Part shown: positions 1 through 5,361 of the stretch, piece after piece | How the letters are laid out: each line of letters begins with the position of its first letter | How positions within the stretch are numbered: the stretch's first letter is position 1 | Source of the DNA: Nanobdellota archaeon | GTDB lineage: Archaea > Nanobdellota > Nanobdellia > Pacearchaeales > GW2011-AR1 | Assembly (NCBI GenBank): GCA_018816205.1 | Contig: JAHIWJ010000052.1 | Coordinates: 1 to 10,973 of the forward strand | Direction: 5' to 3' | DNA length: 10,973 bases | Made by a program: the position numbers and the translations under genes | The notes under the pieces: model-generated | What the model saw: the letters and a program-made list of their open reading frames with translations, nothing else | Databases searched by the model: none | Told to the model about the DNA's origin: nothing

Positions 1-64
1 AAAAAGGCATTGATGATAATTCTTAAAGATTAATTATTATGCAACACTGCAGAAAGAGCTTGTT

Positions 65-148
65 TTACCTTGTATTGAAGTGACCTTTCCAATTCGTCTC
101 GAGGTTTCTTGCGAGTCTTTGCGCTTCTTGGATTGGATCTTTTGCCAT
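65..148 (-). CDS. possible 27-residue small protein
   Basis: A short frame starts at ATG 148-146, which overlaps the stop of the upstream gene as TAATG, and ends at TAA 67-65. It encodes MAKDPIQEAQRLARNLETNW followed by KGHFNTR, a charged, probably helical peptide. The stop/start overlap is typical of translational coupling in compact archaeal genomes and is the main reason to list it. I recognise no family. It could equally be chance, since 27 codons is short and no homologue can be checked here. Confidence 0.3.
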   Translation of the reverse strand: MAKDPIQEAQRLARNLETNWKGHFNTR

Positions 149-534
149 TATGCTGCGTGCCTCCTGAAAGCTTGGACTACATTTTTTACATCTAGGCCAG
201 TCACGTAGGCCATACTTATCCCAGGATAATCCTGCTCAGCGAAAAGCCTAGCAACATGAGGAAGAACATTTCTGTCATATTGAGTTACGCCAATCATTAG
301 CTGACCCTTGTTTCCGGTATCAGCAAATAGTCTAACCCTCGCTAAGGTTCTACCATCCCGGAATTGAGCTCCCTCTGCAAAAATTAAGTAGTCTTTTTCT
401 ATGGTCGGTTTTACTCTCCGAAAAGTTGCCAAATCTGAGCGAGGTCTTTCTATTTTATATGAAATCCTCAATGCGTCTGCTAAATCTGCGATAAATCGTC
501 TCCCTTCTTCAAAGGGATAATCTTTCAGTAACAT
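148..534 (-). CDS. hypothetical protein, 128 aa
   Basis: This 128-residue soluble protein belongs to no family I recognise. It has no signal peptide, membrane span or cysteine cluster. It is rich in Arg and Asp, with an N-terminal half that looks helical (EEGRRFIADLADALRI) and a middle with beta-like stretches (ARVRLFADTG, GQLMIGVTQYD). The ATG at 534 is favoured because a TATA-like element (tacttaaatt, 556-565) is centred about 26 bp upstream, as for other leaderless genes here. Its stop overlaps the ATG of a possible 27-residue ORF. It follows the eL43 gene on the same strand but has its own promoter. Coding status is fairly safe; function is unknown. Confidence 0.65.
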   Translation of the reverse strand: MLLKDYPFEEGRRFIADLADALRISYKIERPRSDLATFRRVKPTIEKDYLIFAEGAQFRDGRTLARVRLFADTGNKGQLMIGVTQYDRNVLPHVARLFAEQDYPGISMAYVTGLDVKNVVQAFRRHAA

Positions 535-555
535 GAAAAACCTGATAGTATTGGG

Positions 556-565
556 TACTTAAATT
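556..565 (-). promoter_or_regulatory. TATA box of the 128-aa gene
   Basis: Plus-strand tacttaaatt reads aatttaagta on the minus strand. Its centre is about 26 bp from ATG 534, which predicts transcription starting at or next to the start codon. Confidence 0.5.
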
Positions 566-581
566 TTTGGATTTGTCAGAA

Positions 582-809
582 TTACTTTTTCTCTTTTAAG
601 TAGTAGGCGTGGCCTGCGAAGATTTTGCCGGTTTTTAGGCATTTCCAGATTCCTGCGGAGATTCTTTTTGCTCTGCCGGTTGGGTGGAATGGGGACGGCT
701 GGGTTTGTCTCTGAGAAGATTCGATGGTGTTTAGTCTAAATCGGACGTTTCTTCCGTATCCTGCGCCGTATCGTCCGGCTGCGCCGATTTTTTTCTTTTT
801 TGCTGCCAT
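582..809 (-). CDS. rpl37ae: large-subunit ribosomal protein eL43 (L37Ae), degenerate zinc ribbon
   Basis: This 75-residue protein matches archaeal/eukaryotic eL43 (L37Ae), a small zinc-ribbon protein of the large subunit. The family pattern is visible in order: basic N-terminus with KKKIGAAGRYGAGYG (about 5-19), the IR.R...IE..Q helix (22-33), then GIWKC..TG..FAG.AY (53-69). Family members normally have CxxC....CxxC. Here the first pair reads S39-P-F-H42 and the second C57-L-K-T60, so only H42 and C57 could still bind metal. The protein is also shorter than usual, ending soon after AYYLKEKK. The ATG at 809 sits about 27 bp from a TATA box (831-840). Family assignment is confident; whether the fold still binds zinc is inference. 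Confidence 0.88.
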   Translation of the reverse strand: MAAKKKKIGAAGRYGAGYGRNVRFRLNTIESSQRQTQPSPFHPTGRAKRISAGIWKCLKTGKIFAGHAYYLKEKK

Positions 810-830
810 GATTATTCTTTGAGAAGATGG

Positions 831-840
831 TTTTTAAATT
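831..840 (-). promoter_or_regulatory. TATA box of the eL43 gene
   Basis: Plus-strand tttttaaatt (minus aatttaaaaa) is centred about 27 bp upstream of ATG 809. This fits leaderless transcription of the ribosomal protein gene. Confidence 0.6.
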
Positions 841-851
841 ATTCTGTTAAT

Positions 852-1106
852 TCAAAAATTAACGACTATGTCATATTCTCTAAATTTGAGCATAAATAAT
901 CCGTCTGGCTCAAAATGATAGAAACCTAATCCTGGATGAGGGGTATCCTTGCAGCCATAAACATCGTGCCTAATATCTGAAGAGGTTGTTTGTTCTAAAA
1001 TTCTATGGCCACATTTAATTAGCCTAATTCGAAAATCTTTGAAGTCGCGACCTTCTAAGATTCTTGGATAAATATAAACTCTCTTTCCAAGTCCTGTTTG
1101 GTCCAT
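852..1106 (-). CDS. hypothetical protein, 84 aa
   Basis: An 84-residue protein of no family I recognise. Aromatic and charged residues are spread throughout (RVYIYPRILEGRDFKDFRIR near the N-terminus; GLGFYHFEPDGLFMLKF near the C-terminus), suggesting a small beta-rich domain. Two cysteines (in IKCGH and YGCKD) and several histidines are present but form no clear metal motif. No TATA box lies at the expected distance from ATG 1106. The stop of the upstream 61-residue ORF is 18 nt away on the same strand, so the two are probably cotranscribed, with AAGGTTATCA before the ATG as a weak ribosome-binding candidate. Function unknown. Confidence 0.55.
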   Translation of the reverse strand: MDQTGLGKRVYIYPRILEGRDFKDFRIRLIKCGHRILEQTTSSDIRHDVYGCKDTPHPGLGFYHFEPDGLFMLKFREYDIVVNF

Positions 1107-1124
1107 TGATAACCTTATGCCGGT

Positions 1125-1310
1125 TTACTCTCCAGAGGCGATATCTACGCCCCTGCAATCAAGAGGTAATTCGGTTGCTAACTCTCTTAATTCCTTTTGC
1201 TGTTCTGGAGTTCCTTCATAATCAATAGGTATTAGTTCTCCGTATGCGTCTCGCATATCTGTTAGAGTAAAGTATTGCTCATTTCCCATTTTCAATTGGA
1301 CATAACTCAT
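1125..1310 (-). CDS. hypothetical protein, 61 aa
   Basis: A 61-residue acidic protein of no known family. It begins MSYVQLKMGNEQYFTLTDMR, has a Glu/Leu-rich probable helix (TPEQQKELRELATELPL) and a single cysteine near the end. It heads a likely two-gene unit with the 84-residue gene downstream. The promoter is less clear than elsewhere: a tatat element (about 1341-1345) lies some 34 bp upstream, implying a short leader of about 8 nt. An in-frame stop just before the ATG excludes a longer start. It diverges from the plus-strand gene at 1381. Real gene is likely; function unknown. Confidence 0.5.
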   Translation of the reverse strand: MSYVQLKMGNEQYFTLTDMRDAYGELIPIDYEGTPEQQKELRELATELPLDCRGVDIASGE

Positions 1311-1351
1311 GTTTATCTAATTTTCGATTTGTGTTCTGGAATATAGGAATT

Positions 1352-1359
1352 CTTAAAAG
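1352..1359 (+). promoter_or_regulatory. TATA box of the NDT-like gene
   Basis: The sequence cttaaaag is centred 25.5 bp before ATG 1381. It decides the start: ATG 1381 fits leaderless initiation, while the in-frame TTG at 1369 does not. Confidence 0.55.
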
Positions 1360-1380
1360 CTGATTAAATTGATTGAAATT

Positions 1381-1911
1381 ATGGCGAAAAAGCTGAATTG
1401 GGCGCAAAGACTTAAAGCCCCGGAGATTAAATTTCCTAAGGGGCTTTTTACATTTTATCTGTCGCATCCAGAGGCGAGCAGACATTACGTTCGGAAGTGG
1501 GAGCTTGGTTTTGAGGAGAGGCATCCTGAAATTGCGATGATTAATCCGTTTTATGATTTGCCCGGGGAACAGGAGAAACGTGTTAAGGCGACGGATGCAG
1601 GGAAAAAATATGCGGCCTTGCCGGGAGACGAATGGAGAATGACGCAGGGCGATTATATTGCTATTTGTTTTTCGCGAGGGATTGTTTGCATTGTTGATGA
1701 GAATTATGACAGGAGCATTGGAACTGTTATGGAAATGGTAATGGGCCGAGTTTTGGCTAAAAATCCTAAGCTTTTAATTTGCACGAATGAGAAGTTGCGA
1801 GGACATCCTTGGTTGAAGACACATTTCCATAAAATCTATGATTCCTTTGAAGAGTTTGAGGCAGATGTTGAAGCCCAGGTTGAGAGAGTGAAGAAGAAGT
1901 GGGGCTTTTGA
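1381..1911 (+). CDS. nucleoside 2-deoxyribosyltransferase-like protein, 176 aa
   Basis: The protein looks like a member of the nucleoside 2-deoxyribosyltransferase-like superfamily, whose enzymes cleave or exchange nucleoside N-glycosidic bonds. Visible in order: an N-terminal strand with FTFYLSHPE (about 23-31), a W40-containing helix, the strand MINPFYD (53-59), GDYIAICFSRGIVCIVD (90-106), then SIGTVMEM (112-119), where E118 sits where the family's catalytic Glu is expected, and HPWL plus a C-terminal IYDSFEEFE helix. Length of 176 is typical. The usual YLAGP loop reads YLSHP, so substrate may differ. ATG 1381 fits the TATA box; TTG 1369 is less likely. The next ORF overlaps its end. Fold-level call by motif reading; activity unproven. 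Confidence 0.55.
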   Translation: MAKKLNWAQRLKAPEIKFPKGLFTFYLSHPEASRHYVRKWELGFEERHPEIAMINPFYDLPGEQEKRVKATDAGKKYAALPGDEWRMTQGDYIAICFSRGIVCIVDENYDRSIGTVMEMVMGRVLAKNPKLLICTNEKLRGHPWLKTHFHKIYDSFEEFEADVEAQVERVKKKWGF

Positions 1912-2144
1912 ATAGGGTAAATTCTGGACTTGCTGCTGGAATTTTATCTTTGACCTTGGGTTGTTCTTCTATTCGAACTGGTTTCGGCTATAGACAGGTT
2001 TCCGGCGACTATAGGTTTTATCGTTATAAAGGAGCGATTCCGTTTGTTAGGGTTCGAGGGGATAAAGAACTTGGAAGAAATCTTGGGGATATGTGCAAGG
2101 CGATTTTACCTGTGGAGAGGTGGGTGCTGAGCCGGAGTTTTTGA
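1899..2144 (+). CDS. N-terminal part of a frameshifted lipoprotein/beta-barrel-like gene
   Basis: This frame starts with GTG 1899 or TTG 1908; the TTG overlaps the upstream TGA stop as TTGA. It encodes a short hydrophobic segment (GLAAGILSLTLG) ending in a cysteine, resembling a lipoprotein signal with an imperfect lipobox (TLGC), then a tyrosine-rich beta-like region (RTGFGYRQVSGDYRFYRYKG). The frame becomes less natural after about 2066 and stops at 2144, while the frame 2093-2467 continues with beta-barrel-like sequence. I read both as one gene of about 189 codons broken by loss of one base between about 2066 and 2110. A real disruption, a sequencing error or a recoding site are all possible. 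Confidence 0.45.
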   Translation: MGLLNRVNSGLAAGILSLTLGCSSIRTGFGYRQVSGDYRFYRYKGAIPFVRVRGDKELGRNLGDMCKAILPVERWVLSRSF

Positions 2145-2467
2145 GGGGGAATGCAGGGGGATTTTTTGGGGCTGTTGGAATGGGAGTAAGTTATTCATTA
2201 ACTGACTGGTTGGGTGTTGGTTTTGGTGGAGAATTATTTCACTCACGATATGATATGAAGTTTTGTCACGGGAGATTTGGGGTGACGACTCCAGATAAAG
2301 TTTGGGGTTGGGGATTGAATGCTGAGGCAACATTTCAAAAACCAATTGGCGAGAACGGCTTCTTTTTTATTAGTGGAGGATACAATCTTGATGATACTGT
2401 GACTAAGAAATCAAATGTTGATTTTGGAGGGTTTTATGGGGTTGTTGGATTAGGAGCGAGGTTTTAG
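2093..2467 (+). CDS. C-terminal part of a frameshifted beta-barrel-like gene
   Basis: The frame opens after a stop at 2063-2065; GTG 2093 is only a nominal start and no promoter precedes it. The sequence has the alternating glycine/aromatic pattern of a membrane beta-barrel: VGMGVSYSLTDWLGVGFGGE, then WGWGLNAEATFQKP, then FFFISGGYNLDD, finishing with FGGFYGVVGLGARF and a C-terminal Phe, as in bacterial outer-membrane proteins. An outer-membrane barrel is unexpected in an archaeon, so it may be an acquired gene, a secreted beta-sandwich, or a look-alike. Its stop (2465-2467) abuts the 3' end of a convergent tRNA. Together with the upstream frame it spans 569 nt, one short of a multiple of three. 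Confidence 0.45.
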   Translation: MQGDFTCGEVGAEPEFLRGNAGGFFGAVGMGVSYSLTDWLGVGFGGELFHSRYDMKFCHGRFGVTTPDKVWGWGLNAEATFQKPIGENGFFFISGGYNLDDTVTKKSNVDFGGFYGVVGLGARF

Positions 2468-2541
2468 TGGGACTGCTGGGATTCGCACCCAGGCCGCCGC
2501 CACCCCATGACGGAATCCTGACTAGACTGGACCACAGCCCC
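2468..2541 (-). tRNA. tRNA-Pro(GGG), with A18 and G55
   Basis: The minus strand folds into a full 74-nt cloverleaf. Acceptor GGGGCTG pairs with CAGTCCC plus discriminator A73; D-stem GTCC/GGAT; anticodon stem CCGTC/GGCGG with loop ATGGGGT (anticodon GGG); 4-nt variable loop; T-stem CTGGG/CCCAG. CCA is not encoded. No intron is present. The D-loop AGTCTAGTCA has A where G18 is expected and the T-loop TGCGAAT has G at position 55 instead of U. These two positions normally form the G18-Psi55 elbow contact, so both partners changed together. G15-C48 is kept. The first base coincides with the last base of the radical SAM stop codon. Confidence 0.92.
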
Positions 2542-3551
2542 TAATTTAAGTATTCAAGATAAATTTCTGTTTTATCTCTTGTGGGGTATTCTTCAATGAT
2601 TGCACATTTTGGAAGTTCCTTGAAGTTGGATTTGACGAATTTTGCCGAGGTTAGAATTTTGTCTTTGTCTTTAATAAAGGATTCTTTTGGAAACCTTTGT
2701 TTTAGATTCTCTAAATCTGTTGAGTAAATGGCGCCGCGGAGTAACGTCCCAGAGGGAGTGATAATGTCTGTTTTAAGTGCTGCGATTTTTGCGTAATTTT
2801 TGATGCGCTCGGTGAATTGGATTTCGTCTTTAAAACGAGCTGAACAGTAGTGGATTCTAACTTTCCATGAACGAGTTTTTTTTATGATATTTAAAGCTGT
2901 TTTTTCGCTGCCTTTTATTGTTAGAGTATCATTGTCAGTTTTCCAACCTTTCTTTTTGAATTCTTCGATTTTTGTTTGGGCTAGTTCTAACTCGTTTAGA
3001 TTAAATGCCTTGACCTTGTTTTTTGCATATTTTATCAGTTCAAGGATTTGATTTTCTTTTTTTGGAATTGCAGGAATTTCGATAACTGTTTCCATTTTTG
3101 TGTTTTTTAATAAGTTGAGTTTTGGCCATAATGCCTGAGATTCTAGGTCTGGGTGGACCCTTAATTCATCGAGGCCTGCATCTTCTAGCTTTTTGATCTT
3201 TTCTTCAGTTAAAAGATTTAAGGAAGTATAAAGATGAGTGTGGAAGTTTTTGCCGAATTCATTTTTTAGCGCTTCGATAAATTGGCAGGTTCTTGCTAGT
3301 CTCGCTACCGGATCACCGCCAGTGATGCCTGCTCCTGTTGCGCCTGAGAGCTTTACTTCTTCAATTAATTCTTGGGGGGAAGAGATTTGTTGTTCGTTAG
3401 CGAAAATTACGTCGCGGTTTTTCTTTTCTTCAGATAGGGGGCAGTATAGACAGTTTCTTGGGCAGAGGCCGGTGACGAAGAGCACTAACTTTTCTCCTTT
3501 TGCGCAGCGTTTGCAGCCTTCTGTCAAAGAGCCGTGATGTTTTTCTAACAT
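2541..3551 (-). CDS. radical SAM protein, COG2108-like
   Basis: A 336-residue radical SAM protein related to the archaeal group distantly similar to pyruvate formate-lyase activating enzymes (COG2108 type). The 4Fe-4S/SAM motif is C30-PRN-C34-LY-C37, preceded by a conserved N-terminal pair C13-KR-C16. GITGGDP (75-81) is the SAM-binding GGE/GGD motif, and HLYTSLNLL and ELRVHPDLE follow as TIM-barrel strands. A C-terminal RIHYCSARFKDEIQ block and a late Cys (PKCAIIEEYPTR) suggest further cluster or substrate contacts. Substrate is unknown. ATG 3551 lies 26 bp from a TATA box (3572-3581). Its TAG shares one base with the tRNA-Pro downstream, so a joint transcript is possible. Confidence 0.85.
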   Translation of the reverse strand: MLEKHHGSLTEGCKRCAKGEKLVLFVTGLCPRNCLYCPLSEEKKNRDVIFANEQQISSPQELIEEVKLSGATGAGITGGDPVARLARTCQFIEALKNEFGKNFHTHLYTSLNLLTEEKIKKLEDAGLDELRVHPDLESQALWPKLNLLKNTKMETVIEIPAIPKKENQILELIKYAKNKVKAFNLNELELAQTKIEEFKKKGWKTDNDTLTIKGSEKTALNIIKKTRSWKVRIHYCSARFKDEIQFTERIKNYAKIAALKTDIITPSGTLLRGAIYSTDLENLKQRFPKESFIKDKDKILTSAKFVKSNFKELPKCAIIEEYPTRDKTEIYLEYLN

Positions 3552-3571
3552 TGGAAAAAAAGAAGAAAGCA

Positions 3572-3581
3572 GTTTTTAAAA
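3572..3581 (-). promoter_or_regulatory. TATA box of the radical SAM gene
   Basis: Plus-strand gtttttaaaa is centred about 26 bp before ATG 3551. It directly abuts the stop codon of the upstream nuclease gene. Confidence 0.6.
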
Positions 3582-4100
3582 TTAGTTACTTATCTTTTTC
3601 AAAATCCAACTGATAATATCGCCGCTTTTTTCTGCTTCTATCTCTTCCTTGTTTAAAGTTTCTACGCTTTTGTTTAAGAAGTTGTTGACAAAATGGGCTG
3701 TTTTGTAAATAGAATTTTCGTCTTTAACAAGGCAGTTGGGAATCCTTAACGTGATGTATCCTTTCTTAAAAGAATGATATGTTCTTTGCAAATCGGCCAG
3801 CGCTTGCGCATAGTCTTGATTGTGTTGTAAGCCATCAACCTCGAGATTAACCTTTGCTTCAACAATTGCAATATCTATGTGTTTGTACCCATCCCATTTT
3901 TCAAACTCTACTTTCCATCCCATTTCCTTTAAAAGTCTCCCCAATTTTTTAGATTCTTTGGTTGGCTCTTTTTTCTGCCCATTCTCTTCGCGAGAAGTTT
4001 TCTGATGCTTTCTGCAGAGAGCTTTCTTGAAATTTTTCATAGAATAGTCAAATTCATCTTCGGTTATTATCTGCCTACATTCGCTGCACCATTTCACCAT
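3582..4100 (-). CDS. zinc-ribbon plus DUF559/Vsr-like nuclease-fold protein
   Basis: A 172-residue two-part protein. Residues 1-35 form a small probable zinc-binding knuckle, C5-SE-C8 and C29-RK-H32. A Lys/Glu-rich linker leads to a restriction-endonuclease-like domain (about 48-145) of the DUF559/very-short-patch-repair type: GRLLKEMGWKVEFEKW, H-I-D76-IAI, NLE87-V-D89-GLQH93, then a helix and GYITLRIPN, matching the ID...(E/D)VDG.QH...R..YL...G..VLR.PN layout. D76, E87 and D89 are the likely metal ligands. A charged C-terminal tail (146-172) follows. Such domains act in DNA repair or restriction, but no methylase lies nearby. ATG 4100 fits a TATA-like element at 4121-4130. Activity and target are unknown. 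Confidence 0.7.
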   Translation of the reverse strand: MVKWCSECRQIITEDEFDYSMKNFKKALCRKHQKTSREENGQKKEPTKESKKLGRLLKEMGWKVEFEKWDGYKHIDIAIVEAKVNLEVDGLQHNQDYAQALADLQRTYHSFKKGYITLRIPNCLVKDENSIYKTAHFVNNFLNKSVETLNKEEIEAEKSGDIISWILKKISN

Positions 4101-4120
4101 TTTTTTATGAGATTTCTTTT

Positions 4121-4130
4121 CTATTTAATT
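4121..4130 (-). promoter_or_regulatory. TATA-like box of the nuclease gene
   Basis: Plus-strand ctatttaatt is centred about 26 bp before ATG 4100. It is weaker than other boxes in the window. Confidence 0.4.
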
Positions 4131-4150
4131 TTTCCCTTCAACACTAAAGC

Positions 4151-4170
4151 TGGGGATGCCCGGACCTGAA
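4151..4170 (-). repeat. partial copy of the tRNA-Pro(UGG) 3' end (possible att scar)
   Basis: The 20 bp here match 4294-4313 at 18 of 20 positions. They correspond to tRNA positions 54-73, that is the T-loop, 3' T-stem, 3' acceptor strand and discriminator. The first 14 bp are identical and the two differences fall in the T-loop. Nothing upstream resembles the rest of a tRNA. A duplicated tRNA 3' end is what site-specific integrases leave, so this may be a remnant attachment site, with 4171-4293 the relic between the two copies. Confidence 0.5.
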
Positions 4171-4263
4171 ATACGACTTTCTTAGAAAGAAAGTTGTATG
4201 CATCAAAGAACTATTATTGTCCGACTTCGTCGGCAACTTGCTCCCGCACAAAGGGCTCCGCCC
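4171..4263. other. hairpin cluster between tRNA-Pro and its 3'-end copy
   Basis: No ORF is convincing here. Three stem-loops stand out: 4171-4199, a 13-bp stem with loop AGA (all pairs hold on the plus strand, one as G-U; one mismatch on the minus strand); 4221-4233, CCGAC/GTCGG with a 3-nt loop; and 4253-4263, GGGC/GCCC with a 3-nt loop. The region is richer in GC palindromes than its surroundings. It may be a terminator or processing region after tRNA-Pro(UGG), a small structured RNA, or a relic of an integrated element. Confidence 0.4.
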
Positions 4264-4293
4264 TGCAGAATTTCACTTCATTCAATTCTTAAA

Positions 4294-4367
4294 TGGGGAT
4301 GCCCGGATTTGAACCGGGGTCATAAGGTCCCAAACCTCATAGGCTAACCAGGCTACCCCACATCCCC
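4294..4367 (-). tRNA. tRNA-Pro(UGG)
   Basis: The minus strand gives a canonical 74-nt cloverleaf. Acceptor GGGGATG pairs with CATCCCC plus A73; D-stem GGGT/GCCT with G18 and G19 present; anticodon stem TGAGG/CCTTA with loop TTTGGGA (anticodon UGG); variable loop TGAC; T-stem CCCGG/CCGGG with normal T-loop TTCAAAT. CCA is not encoded and no intron is seen. It decodes CCN proline codons, complementing tRNA-Pro(GGG) 1.8 kb away. Its 3' end is partly duplicated at 4151-4170. Confidence 0.95.
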
Positions 4368-4429
4368 TTAACTCGACATATCTTAACTATGTAAAAACTT
4401 CAAAGAAATCTGTGTTTTAAATCTTGCTG

Positions 4430-4618
4430 TTAGACAAAGAATCCGTTAATTAGCCTTATGCCGTCAGCAATTAAGAAGCCTAATGCCCCGAGGATTAATA
4501 TTCCGATTGCTGAGACCTTAGACACGGTTTTGAACTCTTCCCCTGTTGGTTTCCTTAAAACGTGCCAGACTCTCTTTGACTGCACGATGAAGGATTTTAT
4601 TCTTTCTGTTATTGCCAT
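4430..4618 (-). CDS. secE: preprotein translocase subunit SecE (Sec61 gamma)
   Basis: A 62-residue single-span protein matching archaeal SecE/Sss1, which clamps SecY in the cytoplasmic membrane. An amphipathic N-terminal helix (ITERIKSFIVQSKRVWHVL, about 3-21) is followed by the family's RKPTGEEFKTVSKVSAIG hinge (22-39) and one membrane segment (about 38-56, ILILGALGFLIADGIRLI). Length is normal for archaea. ATG 4618 sits 25 bp from a TATA box (4639-4648). In many archaea secE lies between ftsZ and spt5 (nusG); here ftsZ is upstream on the same strand but separated by three other genes, and no spt5 follows before the tRNA. Confidence 0.93.
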   Translation of the reverse strand: MAITERIKSFIVQSKRVWHVLRKPTGEEFKTVSKVSAIGILILGALGFLIADGIRLINGFFV

Positions 4619-4638
4619 GATGATTTTAGAATTAATGA

Positions 4639-4648
4639 AGTTTTAAAG
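4639..4648 (-). promoter_or_regulatory. TATA box of secE
   Basis: Plus-strand agttttaaag (minus ctttaaaact) is centred about 25 bp before ATG 4618, so secE is probably transcribed separately from the racemase gene, as a leaderless mRNA. Confidence 0.6.
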
Positions 4649-4672
4649 TTTGCTATTCAACATCGAAATGTT

Positions 4673-5359
4673 TTACTTTGTTAGAAACCTGACCACTGCA
4701 TCTTCTAAAACCTTCAGAGTGTCGATTACTGGCAAGGGCGAATCTTTAACAGCTAATTGAAGATCTGTACACCCGAGAATAACTGCTTCTGCACCCTGAT
4801 CTTTTAAATTTAAGATTGTCTCATTTAGTTTAGATTCGTCCACACGGTTACCCTCGAGAATATTGAGAATCACTTCGTTTATAGCATCTTGCTCTTTTTC
4901 TGTGGGTGTTATTGTTTCTATACCGAGATGTTTTAGTTCACTTTCATGTAATTGGCTTTTTATTGTTGTTCGTGTTGCTAAAAGACCTACTTTTTTTAAA
5001 CCCTGATTTTTACATTCCCTTGCTGTTTCCTCCATGATGCTTAGGATTTTATTTGAAATTTCTCTCAACCTACTCAAGAAAATATGAACGGAGTTGCAGG
5101 GAATTGCTATTACATCTGTGCTATCTAAATTTTTTACAGCATTACTCAACAGAGAGAATATCTGTTCTGAAGGGTTGCCCTGGATTATCTCTTTTTCTAG
5201 GATGAGCGGCATTGGGACATTTTCCATTACCAAATTCGGTTGACAGTTTGATGCGTCCCTTATTCGGCTATTTATCCTGAGGCACAGAGTACAGCTGGTT
5301 TCTGTTCCCAAGCCGCCGACTATCCCTATTCTTCTTGATAAATTTTTTTGGGTTGTCAT
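4673..5359 (-). CDS. aspartate/glutamate racemase family protein
   Basis: A 228-residue enzyme of the PLP-independent Asp/Glu racemase family, which interconverts L- and D-amino acids with two cysteines. Visible: IGIVGGLG (11-18) in place of the usual GxxGGxG start; VPMPLIL (48-54); the first catalytic motif IP-C88-NSVH (normally PCNTAH); KKVGLLAT..T (122-132); and the second motif LG-C197-TDL (normally GCTEL). Length and layout are those of aspartate racemase. Substrate is not certain: family members also act on hydantoins or maleate. It lies 2 nt after the 66-residue gene and is probably cotranscribed from the promoter facing the Lrp/AsnC regulator, suggesting amino-acid-responsive control. 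Confidence 0.88.
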   Translation of the reverse strand: MTTQKNLSRRIGIVGGLGTETSCTLCLRINSRIRDASNCQPNLVMENVPMPLILEKEIIQGNPSEQIFSLLSNAVKNLDSTDVIAIPCNSVHIFLSRLREISNKILSIMEETARECKNQGLKKVGLLATRTTIKSQLHESELKHLGIETITPTEKEQDAINEVILNILEGNRVDESKLNETILNLKDQGAEAVILGCTDLQLAVKDSPLPVIDTLKVLEDAVVRFLTK

Positions 5360-5361
5360 TT

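Noticed and set aside
1..64. Start of another minus-strand gene (ATG at 10-8, MPF...)
   Set aside because: Only three codons are visible and the AT-rich sequence upstream is ambiguous, so it cannot be supported.
1279..1524. Minus-strand 81-residue ORF across the 1310/1381 intergenic region
   Set aside because: It overlaps the NDT-like coding region antisense and its composition does not look protein-like.
4151..4210. A second complete tRNA
   Set aside because: Only the 3' fifth of a tRNA is recognisable; no D-arm or anticodon arm can be folded upstream.
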